64,000 nt of DNA, taken from positions 65,434 through 129,433 of the forward strand of contig CABUHO010000003.1 in assembly GCA_902491395.1 (NCBI GenBank), read 5' to 3'. The position numbers and the translations under genes were made by a program. Below the pieces are notes generated by a model that saw only the letters and a list, made by a program, of their open reading frames with translations, was not told where the DNA came from and made no database searches. Within the stretch, counting starts at the first letter, position 1, and each line of letters begins with the position of its first letter. Positions 16,632 to 25,541 of this stretch are shown piece after piece. The DNA comes from an uncultured Collinsella sp. Lineage in GTDB: Bacteria; Actinomycetota; Coriobacteriia; Coriobacteriales; Coriobacteriaceae.

Positions 16632-18023
16632 ATGCAAGCCATCCTTCCCATACTTGAGTTTATCCAATCGATTCTGACCAAGCCAGCGTGGATTATGGGT
16701 CTATTTGCCTTTGTGGGCCTTGTCGCGCTTAAGCGTCCTGCCCACAAGGTGATGACGGGCACCCTGAAGCCCATTCTTGGTTACATCATGCTGTCCGCCG
16801 GCGCCGCTGTTGTTCAGGAGAACCTTGCTCCGCTGGGTACCTTCATCGAGACCGGTTTCCACATCACCGGCGTCGTGCCCAACAACGAGGTCGTTGTTTC
16901 GATGGCTCAGAGCGTCCTCGGCGTTCAGACCATGATGATCCTGATTCTCGGCTATGTCGTGAACATTATCATTGCCCGCTTTACCAAGTTTAAGTACATC
17001 TTCCTGACGGGCCATCACAGCATGTTTATGGCCTGCCTGCTGTCTGCCGTTCTGCAGGCATCTGGCTTCCAGGATGTCCAGCTTGTCATCGTGGGCGGCA
17101 TGTTCCTGGGCCTCGTGAGCGCTATGCTTCCCGCCGTTGGTCAGCGTTTCACCGAGAAGGTTACCGATGGCGATGAAATCGCCATGGGCCACTTCGGTTC
17201 ACTCGCCTATTACATCTCCGCTGCAGTCGGTACGCTTTTTGCTAAGGATGCCGAGGAGAACAGCACCGAGAAGATCGAGGTTCCCGAGAAGTTCGCCTTC
17301 CTGCGCGACACTACCATCTCCACGGCTCTTACCATGGCCTTCTTCTACCTGGTTACCGCTTTCGCCGCTTACATCGCAGATCCTGCGGTCGTTACCAAGA
17401 CCGCTGGCGGCGACAACGTGATTGTCTATGCCCTGACCTGTGCCCTGTCCTTTGCCGTTGGTGTCACCATCGTCTATAACGGCGTTCGTATGATCCTTGC
17501 CGACCTGGTCCCGGCTTTCCAGGGCATCTCCAACAAGCTGATCCCCGGTGCCATCCCCGCCGTCGACTGCGCCGTCTTCTTCCCCTATGCTCCCACCGCC
17601 GTCATCCTCGGCTTTGTCGCATCCTTCATCGGTGGAGTGGTCGGTATGTTCATCGTGGGCGCTACCCTGGGCATCTTCATCATCCCGGGCATGGTTCCCC
17701 ACTTCTTCTGCGGTGCTACCGCAGGCATCTACGGCAATGCTACCGGCGGTCGCAAGGGCGCAGCTCTTGGCGCTTTCGTCAACGGCCTGCTCATCACCTT
17801 CGCCCCGGCCCTGCTCCTGCCCGTTCTTGACGTCTTTGGCTTCAAGAACACTACGTTCGGCGACTTCGATTTCTCCGTCATTGGTATTACGCTTGGCCGC
17901 GCTGCCGAGGCCTTCGGTACCACCGGTGTCTACGCGATTCTTGCTGTCCTTCTGATCGTCGCCTTCGTCCCCAACTTCATCCACACCAAGGGTGCTGTGA
18001 TCAATCACGTTGAGGAAGAGTAA
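16632..18023 (+). CDS. PTS EIIC component, ascorbate (UlaA-like) family
   Basis: A 463-aa integral membrane transporter of the UlaA/SgaT family with about 11 membrane helices. It forms the translocation pathway of the PTS. The ATG at 16632 is preceded by AAAGGAAGC; the earlier in-frame GTG at 16587 lies in a less hydrophobic leader and is rejected. None of the usual ascorbate catabolic genes (ulaD, ulaE, ulaF) is nearby. The flanking transaldolases point to a substrate entering the pentose/hexose phosphate pool, so the sugar is unknown. Confidence 0.9.
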   Translation: MQAILPILEFIQSILTKPAWIMGLFAFVGLVALKRPAHKVMTGTLKPILGYIMLSAGAAVVQENLAPLGTFIETGFHITGVVPNNEVVVSMAQSVLGVQTMMILILGYVVNIIIARFTKFKYIFLTGHHSMFMACLLSAVLQASGFQDVQLVIVGGMFLGLVSAMLPAVGQRFTEKVTDGDEIAMGHFGSLAYYISAAVGTLFAKDAEENSTEKIEVPEKFAFLRDTTISTALTMAFFYLVTAFAAYIADPAVVTKTAGGDNVIVYALTCALSFAVGVTIVYNGVRMILADLVPAFQGISNKLIPGAIPAVDCAVFFPYAPTAVILGFVASFIGGVVGMFIVGATLGIFIIPGMVPHFFCGATAGIYGNATGGRKGAALGAFVNGLLITFAPALLLPVLDVFGFKNTTFGDFDFSVIGITLGRAAEAFGTTGVYAILAVLLIVAFVPNFIHTKGAVINHVEEE

Positions 18024-18081
18024 TCTAGGCATACGTTAAGCCCTAATCGGGCGGAGCTCCGATAACCGGCTCCTACACGGA

Positions 18082-18117
18082 AGCGGTGACGTCTCAAATG
18101 AGGCGTCACCGCTTTTT
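18082..18117 (+). terminator. Intrinsic terminator after the PTS genes
   Basis: AGCGGTGACG pairs with CGTCACCGCT around a 12-nt loop, followed by five T. It separates the PTS genes from the second transaldolase. The remaining 230 bp before that gene hold no further feature I can support. Confidence 0.85.
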
Positions 18118-18347
18118 GTTTTGGACTGGTTGTGAAAACGCACCGGTGAAGCGCTGTCTCTGCGCCGCGAACGGAATCAACCGCGATGATCAGCAAAAAC
18201 GTTTTGCCGCTGGGGCGTCGATATAAAAATGGTAAAACTGCAAAACCGTTCGCCGAGAAGATGAAAACCCGCAGCTCACGCCTTGATAAACGTAGGTAAA
18301 GTGTTTAGCAGTTTATCGGCCGTATGCTAACGAAAGGAATCAGGCAG

Positions 18348-19052
18348 ATGGCAATCAAGGTGTTCGCTGACGGTGCAAACCTCGAGGGCATGCTCGACAT
18401 GTACGAGAACGGCAACGTTCAGGGTTTCACGACCAACCCGTCCCTTATGAAGAAGGGCGGCGTGACGGATTACCGCGCGTTTGCCAAGGAGGTCCTGGCC
18501 CACATCACCGATGTGTCCGTCTCGTTTGAGGTCTTTGCCGACGACGTCGAGACCATGGAGGTCGAGGCCCGCGAGATCGCTACCTGGGCCGAGAACGTCT
18601 ACGTCAAGATTCCGTGCGTGACTACCAAGGGCGAGTCCACCGCCGAGCTGGTGCGCAAGCTTTCGGCCGATGGCATCAAGGTCAACGTCACCACCATCTT
18701 TACGCCTACGCAGGTCGACGAGATGGTCGAGGCCGTTGATGCCGAGACGCCGTCCATCATCTCGCTCTTTGCCGGCCGTATCGCTGACACCGGCGTCGAT
18801 CCCATTCCGTTTATGACGGAGTCGGTGAAGAAGGCCGCCGCCAAGCCCAACTGCGAGGTCCTGTGGGCGTCCACGCGTGAGCTTATCAATATTTACCAGG
18901 CGGAAGGATGCGGTTGCCAGATCATCACGGTGCCCAACAGCATCCTGGCCAAGCGTAAGAACATCGGCCGTGACCCGTACGAGGTCTCGCTCGATACCGT
19001 GCGCGGTTTTGCCAAGGATATCGCCTCGCTCGGTTTCCATATCCTGCCGTAA
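18348..19052 (+). CDS. Transaldolase / fructose-6-phosphate aldolase-like protein (copy 2)
   Basis: A 234-aa paralogue of the transaldolase that opens the PTS operon, with near-identical N-terminus (MAIKVFADGANLEGMLDM) and the same active-site features: Lys in VYVKIPCV, Glu in SFEVF and Phe in SLFAGRIAD. The ATG at 18348 has GAAAGGAAT upstream. It is separated from the PTS genes by a strong terminator, so it likely has its own promoter and may be the housekeeping copy, with the operon copy induced by sugar (inference). Third-position GC use appears higher here than in copy 1. Confidence 0.85.
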   Translation: MAIKVFADGANLEGMLDMYENGNVQGFTTNPSLMKKGGVTDYRAFAKEVLAHITDVSVSFEVFADDVETMEVEAREIATWAENVYVKIPCVTTKGESTAELVRKLSADGIKVNVTTIFTPTQVDEMVEAVDAETPSIISLFAGRIADTGVDPIPFMTESVKKAAAKPNCEVLWASTRELINIYQAEGCGCQIITVPNSILAKRKNIGRDPYEVSLDTVRGFAKDIASLGFHILP

Positions 19053-19082
19053 CGCGAACGCTGACTACATCGCGGGTTGTTC

Positions 19083-19154
19083 GCCCCGGCCTTTCCTTTC
19101 CCTATCGCTCACGCGCTTCGCGAGGGTCGCGCTAGGCAAAGGAAAGGCCGGGGC
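19083..19154. repeat. Perfect 17-bp inverted repeat with inner hairpin
   Basis: Arms GCCCCGGCCTTTCCTTT (19083-19099) and 19138-19154 are exactly complementary. The 38-nt loop can form an inner CGCG-based stem. It lies between the transaldolase gene and a 16-nt duplicate of its 3' end. Confidence 0.75.
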
Positions 19155-19190
19155 TGCCGACACGAACTTGCCGGTAGGTTGGTGATTGGC

Positions 19191-19206
19191 TTCCATATCC
19201 TGCCGT
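19191..19206 (+). repeat. Short duplicate of the transaldolase 3' end
   Basis: TTCCATATCCTGCCGT repeats exactly the last coding bases at 19035-19050, preceded in both by GG and one pyrimidine. It could be a remnant of a former gene copy or of a rearrangement that introduced the hairpin between the two repeats. Confidence 0.6.
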
Positions 19207-19213
19207 TGACAAG

Positions 19214-19419
19214 GGTACCCCCTGCAGCGACGTGCAAAATCGCGAGTATTCAGCAAGGTAAAGGCTTTTACCAGCTAGCTGAAGCACGGAACAGCCCCCG
19301 TTTTGGCTCTGATGACGCTAAAACGGGGGCTGTTTTTGACGTTATTGCCTCTGAGGGGCGTTTGGAGCGGCGGAAATTGCAGAATACTCGCGATTTTGCA
19401 CGTCGCGAGAGGGGGTACC
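19214..19419. repeat. Long inverted-repeat element, family D, enclosing a terminator hairpin
   Basis: Arms 19214-19251 and 19382-19419 pair over about 37 positions, with a perfect 25-bp stretch. Inside lies a strong hairpin (AACAGCCCCCGTTTT paired with AAAACGGGGGCTGTT, 19290-19335) followed by T, usable as a terminator for the plus-strand transaldolase. It ends 15 bp from the tex stop. One copy is seen in this window; the design resembles family A (long outer stem, inner hairpin). Confidence 0.75.
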
Positions 19420-19433
19420 TCTGCTTTGGCGGT

Positions 19434-21581
19434 TTACTTTCCCTGCACCATGGTGAGCGAGATCTTCTTGCGGTCGCGATCGACCTTTTCGACCCACACC
19501 TTGACCGTGTCGCCGACGCGCACCACGTCGCTCGGGTGCTTGACGAAGCGGTTGGCGAGCTTGGAGATGTGCACGAGGCCGTCCTGGTGCACGCCCACGT
19601 CGACGAAGGCGCCAAAGTCGACGACGTTGCGCACCGTGCCCTTGAGTTCCATGCCGGGCTCCAGGTCGTCGATGGAAAGTGCCGAGCGGCTAAAGACTAC
19701 CTCGGGCGCGTCATCTCGCGGGTCGCGGCCGGGCTTCTTGAGCTCGTTGACGATGTCGATGAGCGTGAGGGTGCCGCAGTCCAGGTCGCTTGCCAGCGCC
19801 GAGATACTGCCCAGACGGCGCTCGATGTCGGGCACGCCGCCGCGGCTGAGCTCGCTGGCCGCCACGCCGGCGCGTTCCAAGACGGCCGCGGCCACCTCGT
19901 AGCTTTCGGGGTGGACGCTTGTCGCGTCGAGCGGGTTCTTGCCGCCGCTGATGCGCAGGAAGCCCGCAGCGTTGAGATAAGCCTTAGGTCCCAGCTTGGG
20001 GACCTTCTTGAGCTGGCGGCGATCGGTAAAGGCGCCGTTTTCCTCACGGTAGGCCACGATGTTCTTGGCCACGCTCGGCGTAATGCCCGAAACGTATCCC
20101 AACAGGCTCGCGCTCGCGGTGTTCACGTCGACGCCCACGCGGTTGACGACGTCCTCCACCACGTGGCCCAGGGTGCGTGAAAGCTCGGCCTGGTCAAGGT
20201 CGTGCTGGTACTGGCCGACGCCGATGGACTGGGGCGGAATCTTGACGAGCTCTGCCAACGGGTCCTGCAGACGGCGGCCCAGGCTCATGGCGCCACGCAC
20301 GGTGACGTCCAGGTCGGGATACTCCTGGCTGGCGAGCTCGGAGGCGGAGTACACCGACGCGCCAGCCTCGTTAACGATGGTGTAGCGAAGGCTGGACGCC
20401 TGCTCGGCAATGAACTCCGAGACGACTTCCTCGGTCTCGCGGCTGGCGGTGCCGTTGCCGATGACGATGGTGTTGACGCCGTCCTTTTTGACGAGGCGGG
20501 CGAGCTCGCGCTTGGTGCCGGCGACATCGTGGCGCGGCTTGGTGGGGTAGACCACGACGTGGTCGAGCAGCTTGCCGGTCTCGTCCATGACGGCGACCTT
20601 GCAGCCGGTGCGGTAGCCCGGATCGAGCGCGAGCACACGGGCGCCGCGCACGGGGCGTGCCGAGAGCAGGCCCTCGAGATTCTTGGCAAAGACGTTGATG
20701 GCCTCGGTCTGAGCACGAACGGTGAGTTTGGCGCGGGCCTCGCGCTCCAGAGAGGGGGCCATGAGGCGCTTGTAGCCGTCGGCGATGGCGGCATCGAAGA
20801 TGGGAGCAAACACGCCCTGGCGTCGGGGCCAACGGCTGCCGAGGCGTGCCGTGGCGGCAGCGCCGTCGACGTTCACGCGCACGCGGAGCTTGCCCTCACG
20901 CTCACCGCGGTCGATAGCCAGCACGCGGTGGTTGGGAATACGGCGCAGCGGCTCATCATAGCTGTAGTACGGCTCGTAGGGGGTCTTCTCGGCGGGGTCG
21001 GTGGCCTCGACGACGATGTCGGCGGTGTTTTGCGTAAAGGCGCGCAGGTCAGCGACGTTCTCGGGGTCCTCGGCCACCGTCTCGGCCACGATGTCGGCCG
21101 CACCGGCGAGCGCCTTCTCGGGCGTGTCGAAGCCAGCCTCCTTGTTGACATATGCCGCGGCGGCGTCGAGTGCGCTGCCCTTGGCCGAGGCCTGCATGAT
21201 GATCATGTTGGCGAGTGGCTCCAGGCCTGCCTCGCGGGCCTTCTGCGCGCGAGTCATGCGCTTTTTGCGGTAGGGCTTGTAGAGGTCCTCGACACGCTGG
21301 AGCTGCGTGGCCTCGCGAATCTGCTGCTCGAGTTCGGGCGTGAGCTTGCCCTGGGCGTCGATGAGCAGAATGACGTCTTCTTTACGCTGCTCAAGATTGC
21401 GCAGGTAAGACAGGCGCTCGTCGAGTGCGCGCAGGGCGACGTCGTCCATGCCGCCCGTGGCTTCCTTGCGGTAGCGCGAGATAAAGGGGATGGTGTTGCC
21501 CTCGTCGATGAGCTTGACGGCCGCCTCGACGTTGGCGGCCTTAAGGTTGAGTTCGCGGGCGAGCTGGGCGATAAGATCCAT
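19434..21581 (-). CDS. tex: Tex-family S1 RNA-binding transcription accessory protein
   Basis: A 715-aa protein with the standard Tex order: N-terminal helical domain (begins DLIAQLARELNL), YqgF/RNase H-like domain (VLALDPGYRTGCKVAVMD, about residue 310-330), helix-hairpin-helix segment (LLGYVSGITPSVAKNIVAYREENG) and a C-terminal S1 domain (DLEPGMELKGTVRNVVDFGAFVDVGVHQDGLVHIS). Tex binds nucleic acid and associates with the transcription machinery. Length is normal for the family. The ATG at 21581 has AAGGAG upstream. A family B repeat lies about 80 bp upstream and may be in its leader. Confidence 0.93.
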   Translation of the reverse strand: MDLIAQLARELNLKAANVEAAVKLIDEGNTIPFISRYRKEATGGMDDVALRALDERLSYLRNLEQRKEDVILLIDAQGKLTPELEQQIREATQLQRVEDLYKPYRKKRMTRAQKAREAGLEPLANMIIMQASAKGSALDAAAAYVNKEAGFDTPEKALAGAADIVAETVAEDPENVADLRAFTQNTADIVVEATDPAEKTPYEPYYSYDEPLRRIPNHRVLAIDRGEREGKLRVRVNVDGAAATARLGSRWPRRQGVFAPIFDAAIADGYKRLMAPSLEREARAKLTVRAQTEAINVFAKNLEGLLSARPVRGARVLALDPGYRTGCKVAVMDETGKLLDHVVVYPTKPRHDVAGTKRELARLVKKDGVNTIVIGNGTASRETEEVVSEFIAEQASSLRYTIVNEAGASVYSASELASQEYPDLDVTVRGAMSLGRRLQDPLAELVKIPPQSIGVGQYQHDLDQAELSRTLGHVVEDVVNRVGVDVNTASASLLGYVSGITPSVAKNIVAYREENGAFTDRRQLKKVPKLGPKAYLNAAGFLRISGGKNPLDATSVHPESYEVAAAVLERAGVAASELSRGGVPDIERRLGSISALASDLDCGTLTLIDIVNELKKPGRDPRDDAPEVVFSRSALSIDDLEPGMELKGTVRNVVDFGAFVDVGVHQDGLVHISKLANRFVKHPSDVVRVGDTVKVWVEKVDRDRKKISLTMVQGK

Positions 21582-21662
21582 GAAACTCCTTGCGTTTAAG
21601 GTGCGTTTGCAGCACAGGGCTACCAAGGATACCACCCGTCCCAAAAGGCTGTTTTGGGGCCG

Positions 21663-21824
21663 CGCCACGAAAACGGCCTATCTACTACGTTTTACCCGTA
21701 GGGGCTGACCATACCTGGGTTTTCCGAAAATCGACAAGCCGGTTACCTGCGGTTTTTATTTCGCGAAATTCGGCATGGTTGAGGGTGGTCGGTTAAACGT
21801 AGTAGATAGGCCCATTTCGTGGCG
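21663..21824 (+). repeat. Inverted-repeat element, family B copy 1
   Basis: Arms 21663-21696 and 21791-21824 are almost fully complementary. The 3' half, from TACCTGCGGTTTT to the right arm, is conserved with copy 2 at 31111-31262, while the left arm covaries. It lies upstream of tex and downstream of the oxidoreductase operon. Short ORFs over it are not protein-like. Confidence 0.8.
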
Positions 21825-21885
21825 AACGAACCAAGCTGAGGCGCAAAATGGGCCCCGTCCCAGAAAAATCATTACCAATGTAGTC

Positions 21886-21920
21886 AAAAAGCCCCGCGGG
21901 CAGGAGGCTGCTCGCGGGGC
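21886..21920 (-). terminator. Terminator of the SDR/MFS/oxidoreductase operon
   Basis: On the minus strand GCCCCGCGAGCAG pairs with CTGCCCGCGGGGC, allowing one mismatch, and is followed by five T. Confidence 0.8.
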
Positions 21921-21994
21921 AAAGAAGAGGGGCTTATTGGTGGCGGACCGAGGGGCCCGGCATGGGGCTTTCGCCGCGGTCCGCGCTTAAGGCA

Positions 21995-23035
21995 TTACAG
22001 CTCGACGAGCTGACCGGTCTCGGCGGCCTCCTTGATGGCGTTAAGCAGCGTGAGCGTCTTGACGTTGTCGGCGGGGGTCACGACGGGCTCGACCTCGCGG
22101 CGGACGACCTTCACAAAGTGCTTGAGCTGCATCTTGTGCGGCAGCGCCGGGTCCACAGCCGGGATCTCCATCTGCAGCGGCTTGTGCCAGTTGGAGGCAC
22201 CGTCGTAGGAGAACTGGTGCAGGCGGGGCAGCGAAAGGGCGCCCTTGGTACCGCCAATAAAGTAGGCATCGGCGTCGAAGGGACGGTACTGCGGGTCCTC
22301 GCGAGCGGTCGCCTCCCAGTTCCAGGGGCTGGCGGTGGCGTCGGAGATGGTCATGCTCGCAAGCGCGCCATCGGCAAAGCGGACGTTGACCACGGCGGAG
22401 TCCTCGGTCTCAAAACCGCGGGCGGCGCTGGACTGCATACCCTGGACGGCGACGGGCTCGCCCAGCAGATAGCGGAGCAGGTCGACGTCGTGAACCAGGT
22501 TAACCAGGATCGGGCCGGCGCCCTTCTTGCGGCGCCACTCGACGTCAAAGTACTCGTCGTTCTTATAGATCATGTAGTGGAAGCTCGACACGGTGAGCTT
22601 GCCCAGTTCGCCGGACTCGATGATCTCCTTGGCCTTGTTGACGAAGGGGTTGTGGCGACGGTGCTGGCCCACGAGTACGGGCACGCCGGCGGTCTCGGCC
22701 TCGGCGGCGAAGGCCTGGGCATCCTCGAGGTCGTTGGAGATCGGCTTTTCGACCAACGGCACGATGTTGCGCTTGATGGCCTCGCGGGCAACGCCCAGAT
22801 GCAGGTCGTTGGGGGTGGCGATGATGACGGCCTCGGGCTTGACCTCGTCCATCATCTGGGCGGGATCGGTAAAGAACGGCACGTCGGCGGCCTCGGCCGT
22901 GGCGCGGGCGCCCTCAAAGGCGTCGGCGATGGCGACGAGCTCGGCCTCGGGCTCCTCGGTGACAAAGCGGATGTGGTTGCGGCCCATGGCGCCGGCGCCG
23001 ATAACGGCAATGCGGACGGGGTTGAGCTCAGACAT
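21995..23035 (-). CDS. Gfo/Idh/MocA-family NAD(P)-dependent oxidoreductase
   Basis: A 346-aa sugar/inositol-type dehydrogenase. The Rossmann motif is IAVIGAGAMGRNH near residue 10, and the family-typical EKP motif appears in PLVEKPISND, followed by the GQHRRHNP segment that includes the catalytic-site region. The substrate is likely a polyol, inositol or sugar acid, but cannot be fixed. It is the last gene of a minus-strand operon after an SDR and an OFA-type permease, 68 bp downstream of the permease, with AAGGAG before the ATG. The three genes together suggest import and stepwise oxidation of one polyol-like compound. Confidence 0.88.
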   Translation of the reverse strand: MSELNPVRIAVIGAGAMGRNHIRFVTEEPEAELVAIADAFEGARATAEAADVPFFTDPAQMMDEVKPEAVIIATPNDLHLGVAREAIKRNIVPLVEKPISNDLEDAQAFAAEAETAGVPVLVGQHRRHNPFVNKAKEIIESGELGKLTVSSFHYMIYKNDEYFDVEWRRKKGAGPILVNLVHDVDLLRYLLGEPVAVQGMQSSAARGFETEDSAVVNVRFADGALASMTISDATASPWNWEATAREDPQYRPFDADAYFIGGTKGALSLPRLHQFSYDGASNWHKPLQMEIPAVDPALPHKMQLKHFVKVVRREVEPVVTPADNVKTLTLLNAIKEAAETGQLVEL

Positions 23036-23103
23036 TTCGACTCCTTAATACTGGTGACCGGTGGAATGCGGCAAGAGGACGGCCCTTGCCGCGTCAAGCA
23101 AAA

Positions 23104-24360
23104 CTAGGCGGACTTCTTCTTGCTGTCGGAGACCATCATGTAGACGGTGAGCACGACGGCGATGGCGGCGATCACGATGGCGCCGTAGAAGGACTGCTGG
23201 TAGGCGGCGCTGCCGGCCTCGGCGTGATACAGCACGGCGGTGATGGGCTGGCTGATCCAGGTGGAAGCGGCATAGCCCAAAAACATGATGCCGTAGTTGA
23301 CGCCGATGTTGCTGGTGCCAAAGGCGCCACCGGTGAGCGGCGGGTAGATGACGAGCAGGGCGCCAAAGCTAAAGCCGAGCAGGGCGAGCGCCACAAAGAA
23401 CATGCTCTGCGTAAAGCTCATCGACATGATGACGAGTGCGACGATGGTGACGACAAGGCTGATGAGCAGCGACTTATAGGCGCCGAGCTTGTCGATGATC
23501 TGGCCAAAGGACAGACGGCCGACCAGGTTGGCACAGGTGTTGACGGAGACCACCACACCGCCGAGGGCGACAGCTGCGGCGCTCGTGGGGTCGGCGAAGA
23601 GCTGGACGGCGGCGATGGAGGCAACCTTGCCCACGAGCAGGGTGCCGGCGGTGGCAGCAAAGGCGAAGGTGACGATGAGGACCCAGAAGCGCGGGGTCTT
23701 GACCATCTCGCCCGGGGTGAGGTCGCCGAAGGTGCCGGCGTGTGCGCCGCCCTTGGGGGCCTCGAAGCCCTCGGGCAGCCAACCGGCCTCGGGGGCCTTC
23801 AGGAACAGGGCGGAGGCGGCGATCATCACAAAGAAGATGACGCCGAGTGCCTTAAGGGCGCCAAAGATACCCAGGCTCGGGATGAGCAGCGAGGCGAGCG
23901 CCGGGGACAGCACGGCGGGGCCAGCGGTCGAAGCGGCCAGGGTGATGCCGGAGGCGAGACCCTTCTTGTCGATGAACCACTTTTGGCCGGTGGTGAGCGC
24001 CGGGTTGTAGCCCAGGCCGTTGCCGATGGCGGCGATGAGCGAGAACCACAGGTAGAACTGCCACGGCTCGGTGACGGTGCCGGACATGAACCAGCCCACG
24101 CCGTAGCACACGGCGGCGGCGATTACGACGTTGCGCGGGCCGATCTTATCGGAGATGCGGCCGGCGAAGATGCCCGTCACGGCCATGATGGTCTGAAAGA
24201 CCGGGAAAGCCCAGGTAAGGGCGCTGGACCACTCGGGGTAGACGGCGAGCAGGTTCTTGCTCACGACGGAATACAGCGCGATGGAGCTGATGAAGAACAT
24301 GGTGACGCACGCGGCGGAAAGCACGACGGCGCGGCCCTTGTTGGAGTTGGTGGAAGCCAT
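23104..24360 (-). CDS. MFS transporter, oxalate/formate antiporter-like (OFA) family
   Basis: A 418-aa permease with 12 predicted helices. The family features are FAGRISDKIGPRNV between helices 2 and 3 (MFS motif A) and YNPALTTGQKWFIDKKGLASGI, characteristic of OFA-type monocarboxylate transporters. It lies between an SDR and a Gfo/Idh gene in the same operon, so it probably imports or exchanges their substrate or product. An AAAGAG ribosome site precedes the ATG. Confidence 0.87.
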   Translation of the reverse strand: MASTNSNKGRAVVLSAACVTMFFISSIALYSVVSKNLLAVYPEWSSALTWAFPVFQTIMAVTGIFAGRISDKIGPRNVVIAAAVCYGVGWFMSGTVTEPWQFYLWFSLIAAIGNGLGYNPALTTGQKWFIDKKGLASGITLAASTAGPAVLSPALASLLIPSLGIFGALKALGVIFFVMIAASALFLKAPEAGWLPEGFEAPKGGAHAGTFGDLTPGEMVKTPRFWVLIVTFAFAATAGTLLVGKVASIAAVQLFADPTSAAAVALGGVVVSVNTCANLVGRLSFGQIIDKLGAYKSLLISLVVTIVALVIMSMSFTQSMFFVALALLGFSFGALLVIYPPLTGGAFGTSNIGVNYGIMFLGYAASTWISQPITAVLYHAEAGSAAYQQSFYGAIVIAAIAVVLTVYMMVSDSKKKSA

Positions 24361-24426
24361 TGGACTCTTTCTAATCGATGCGGGGGAGGGGCAGGCGTGT
24401 CCGCGCTGCCTCCCTGTCAGGATGGT

Positions 24427-25308
24427 TTACTGGTCGGTCGGCTTTGCGACGCCGGACTCGTCGGACCAGAGCTCGACACCCTTGTTCTTGAGGTAGTTGT
24501 CGGCAAAGGCGCGGCGGCCGCCGGGCTTGGCGGTGAGGTCGCCCATCATGTTGGAGAAGCCGCCGTCGACCTTGATGGCGTCGCCGGTGGTAAAGTCCGA
24601 GCGCTTGGACGCCAGGAACATGACGGCGTTGGCGATATCGCTGACCTCGCCGATGCGGCGCGTGGCGATCAGGCGGCTGCGGCTCTTCTCGACCTCGGGG
24701 TCGGCGTAAAAGCTTGCCGACATGGGGGTCTTGACAAAGCAGGGCTCGACGCAGTTGGAGCGGACGCCGTAGGGGCCCCACTCGGCAGCTAGCATCTTGG
24801 ACATCATGTTGACGCCGGCCTTGGTGGAGCTGTACACGCCCGAGAACGTCTCGGGGGAGTGGCTGGCGACGGTCGAGATGTGCACCAGGCGGCCCTGGCC
24901 GGCCTTGATCATCTCGCGACCAAAGCGCTGCGAGGTGATGAAGTAGCCGGTGAGGTTGACGTTGAGTACCTGCTCCCAGTCGCTCAGCGGCAGGTCCTCC
25001 ATAGCTGCGAAGCGCAGGATGCCGGCGGTGTTGACGAGAACGTCGACGCGGTCGAAGTCGGCGATGGTGGCGTCGACGGCGGCCTGAACCTCGGCCTCGT
25101 CGGTGGCGTTCATCTTGTAGCCCTCGGCGTGGATACCAAACTCGGCGGCGAGGTCGGCAGCTGCGGCCTTGACCTTCTCCTCGTCCAGGTCGAGCAGGAC
25201 GACGTTGGCGCCGTTGCGGGCGAACTCGCGGCAAATCTCGACGCCCATACCGCCGAGTGCGCCGGTCACGGCGCAGACATCGCCCTCGAGCTTAAGCCAA
25301 TTGCTCAT
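24427..25308 (-). CDS. Short-chain dehydrogenase/reductase
   Basis: A 293-aa classical SDR. The cofactor motif is TGALGGMG (residues 15-22) with a downstream LDLDEE that favours NAD(H). NTAG is present at about 91-94 and the catalytic YxxxK appears as YSSTKAG. The length is slightly above the usual 250, from a polar C-terminal tail (NKGVELWSDESGVAKPTDQ). It is the first gene of the three-gene operon and divergent from a LysR regulator. AAGGGAAG precedes the ATG. Sugar-alcohol or hydroxy-acid oxidation is plausible; the N-terminus does not resemble the Collinsella 7-beta-hydroxysteroid dehydrogenase as I remember it. Confidence 0.88.
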   Translation of the reverse strand: MSNWLKLEGDVCAVTGALGGMGVEICREFARNGANVVLLDLDEEKVKAAAADLAAEFGIHAEGYKMNATDEAEVQAAVDATIADFDRVDVLVNTAGILRFAAMEDLPLSDWEQVLNVNLTGYFITSQRFGREMIKAGQGRLVHISTVASHSPETFSGVYSSTKAGVNMMSKMLAAEWGPYGVRSNCVEPCFVKTPMSASFYADPEVEKSRSRLIATRRIGEVSDIANAVMFLASKRSDFTTGDAIKVDGGFSNMMGDLTAKPGGRRAFADNYLKNKGVELWSDESGVAKPTDQ

Positions 25309-25452
25309 AGGAACTTCCCTTCTTGTGCCTCCCGGTGGGTCGCTCCCATTAATCGACCCACGTGGTTTTCGCTGGTTATCGTATGCTTTGCATTTGCGCA
25401 GGTGAATTGCATATTTGTTAGAATGGCGTTAACCGCAGGTTTACACTGCGCA

Positions 25453-25469
25453 TTGAGGTTTGTTCTCAA
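25453..25469. promoter_or_regulatory. Candidate LysR binding site
   Basis: TTGAG-N7-CTCAA is a symmetrical T-N-A type motif centred between the divergent SDR operon and LysR gene, 72 nt from the regulator start. The rest of the gap shows no other clear element. Confidence 0.4.
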
Positions 25470-25541
25470 TTGAGCGTGTGACCTGCGAAAACGACCCCCT
25501 GCGGTGCTTTGCGCCCGCGCGTGCGAAAACGGGAGATTGAC

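Noticed and set aside
15763..18023. Annotating the PTS as an ascorbate transporter
   Set aside because: Family membership is clear, but no ascorbate catabolic genes are present and the neighbours are transaldolases, so the substrate is left open.
19077..20180. 367-codon plus-strand ORF over the family D repeat and the 3' half of tex
   Set aside because: It begins in an inverted repeat and continues as an antisense shadow of tex.
24427..25308. Hydroxysteroid dehydrogenase, as known from Collinsella
   Set aside because: The N-terminus and neighbours (OFA permease, Gfo/Idh enzyme) do not match the Collinsella bile-acid enzyme I remember; only a general SDR call is supported.
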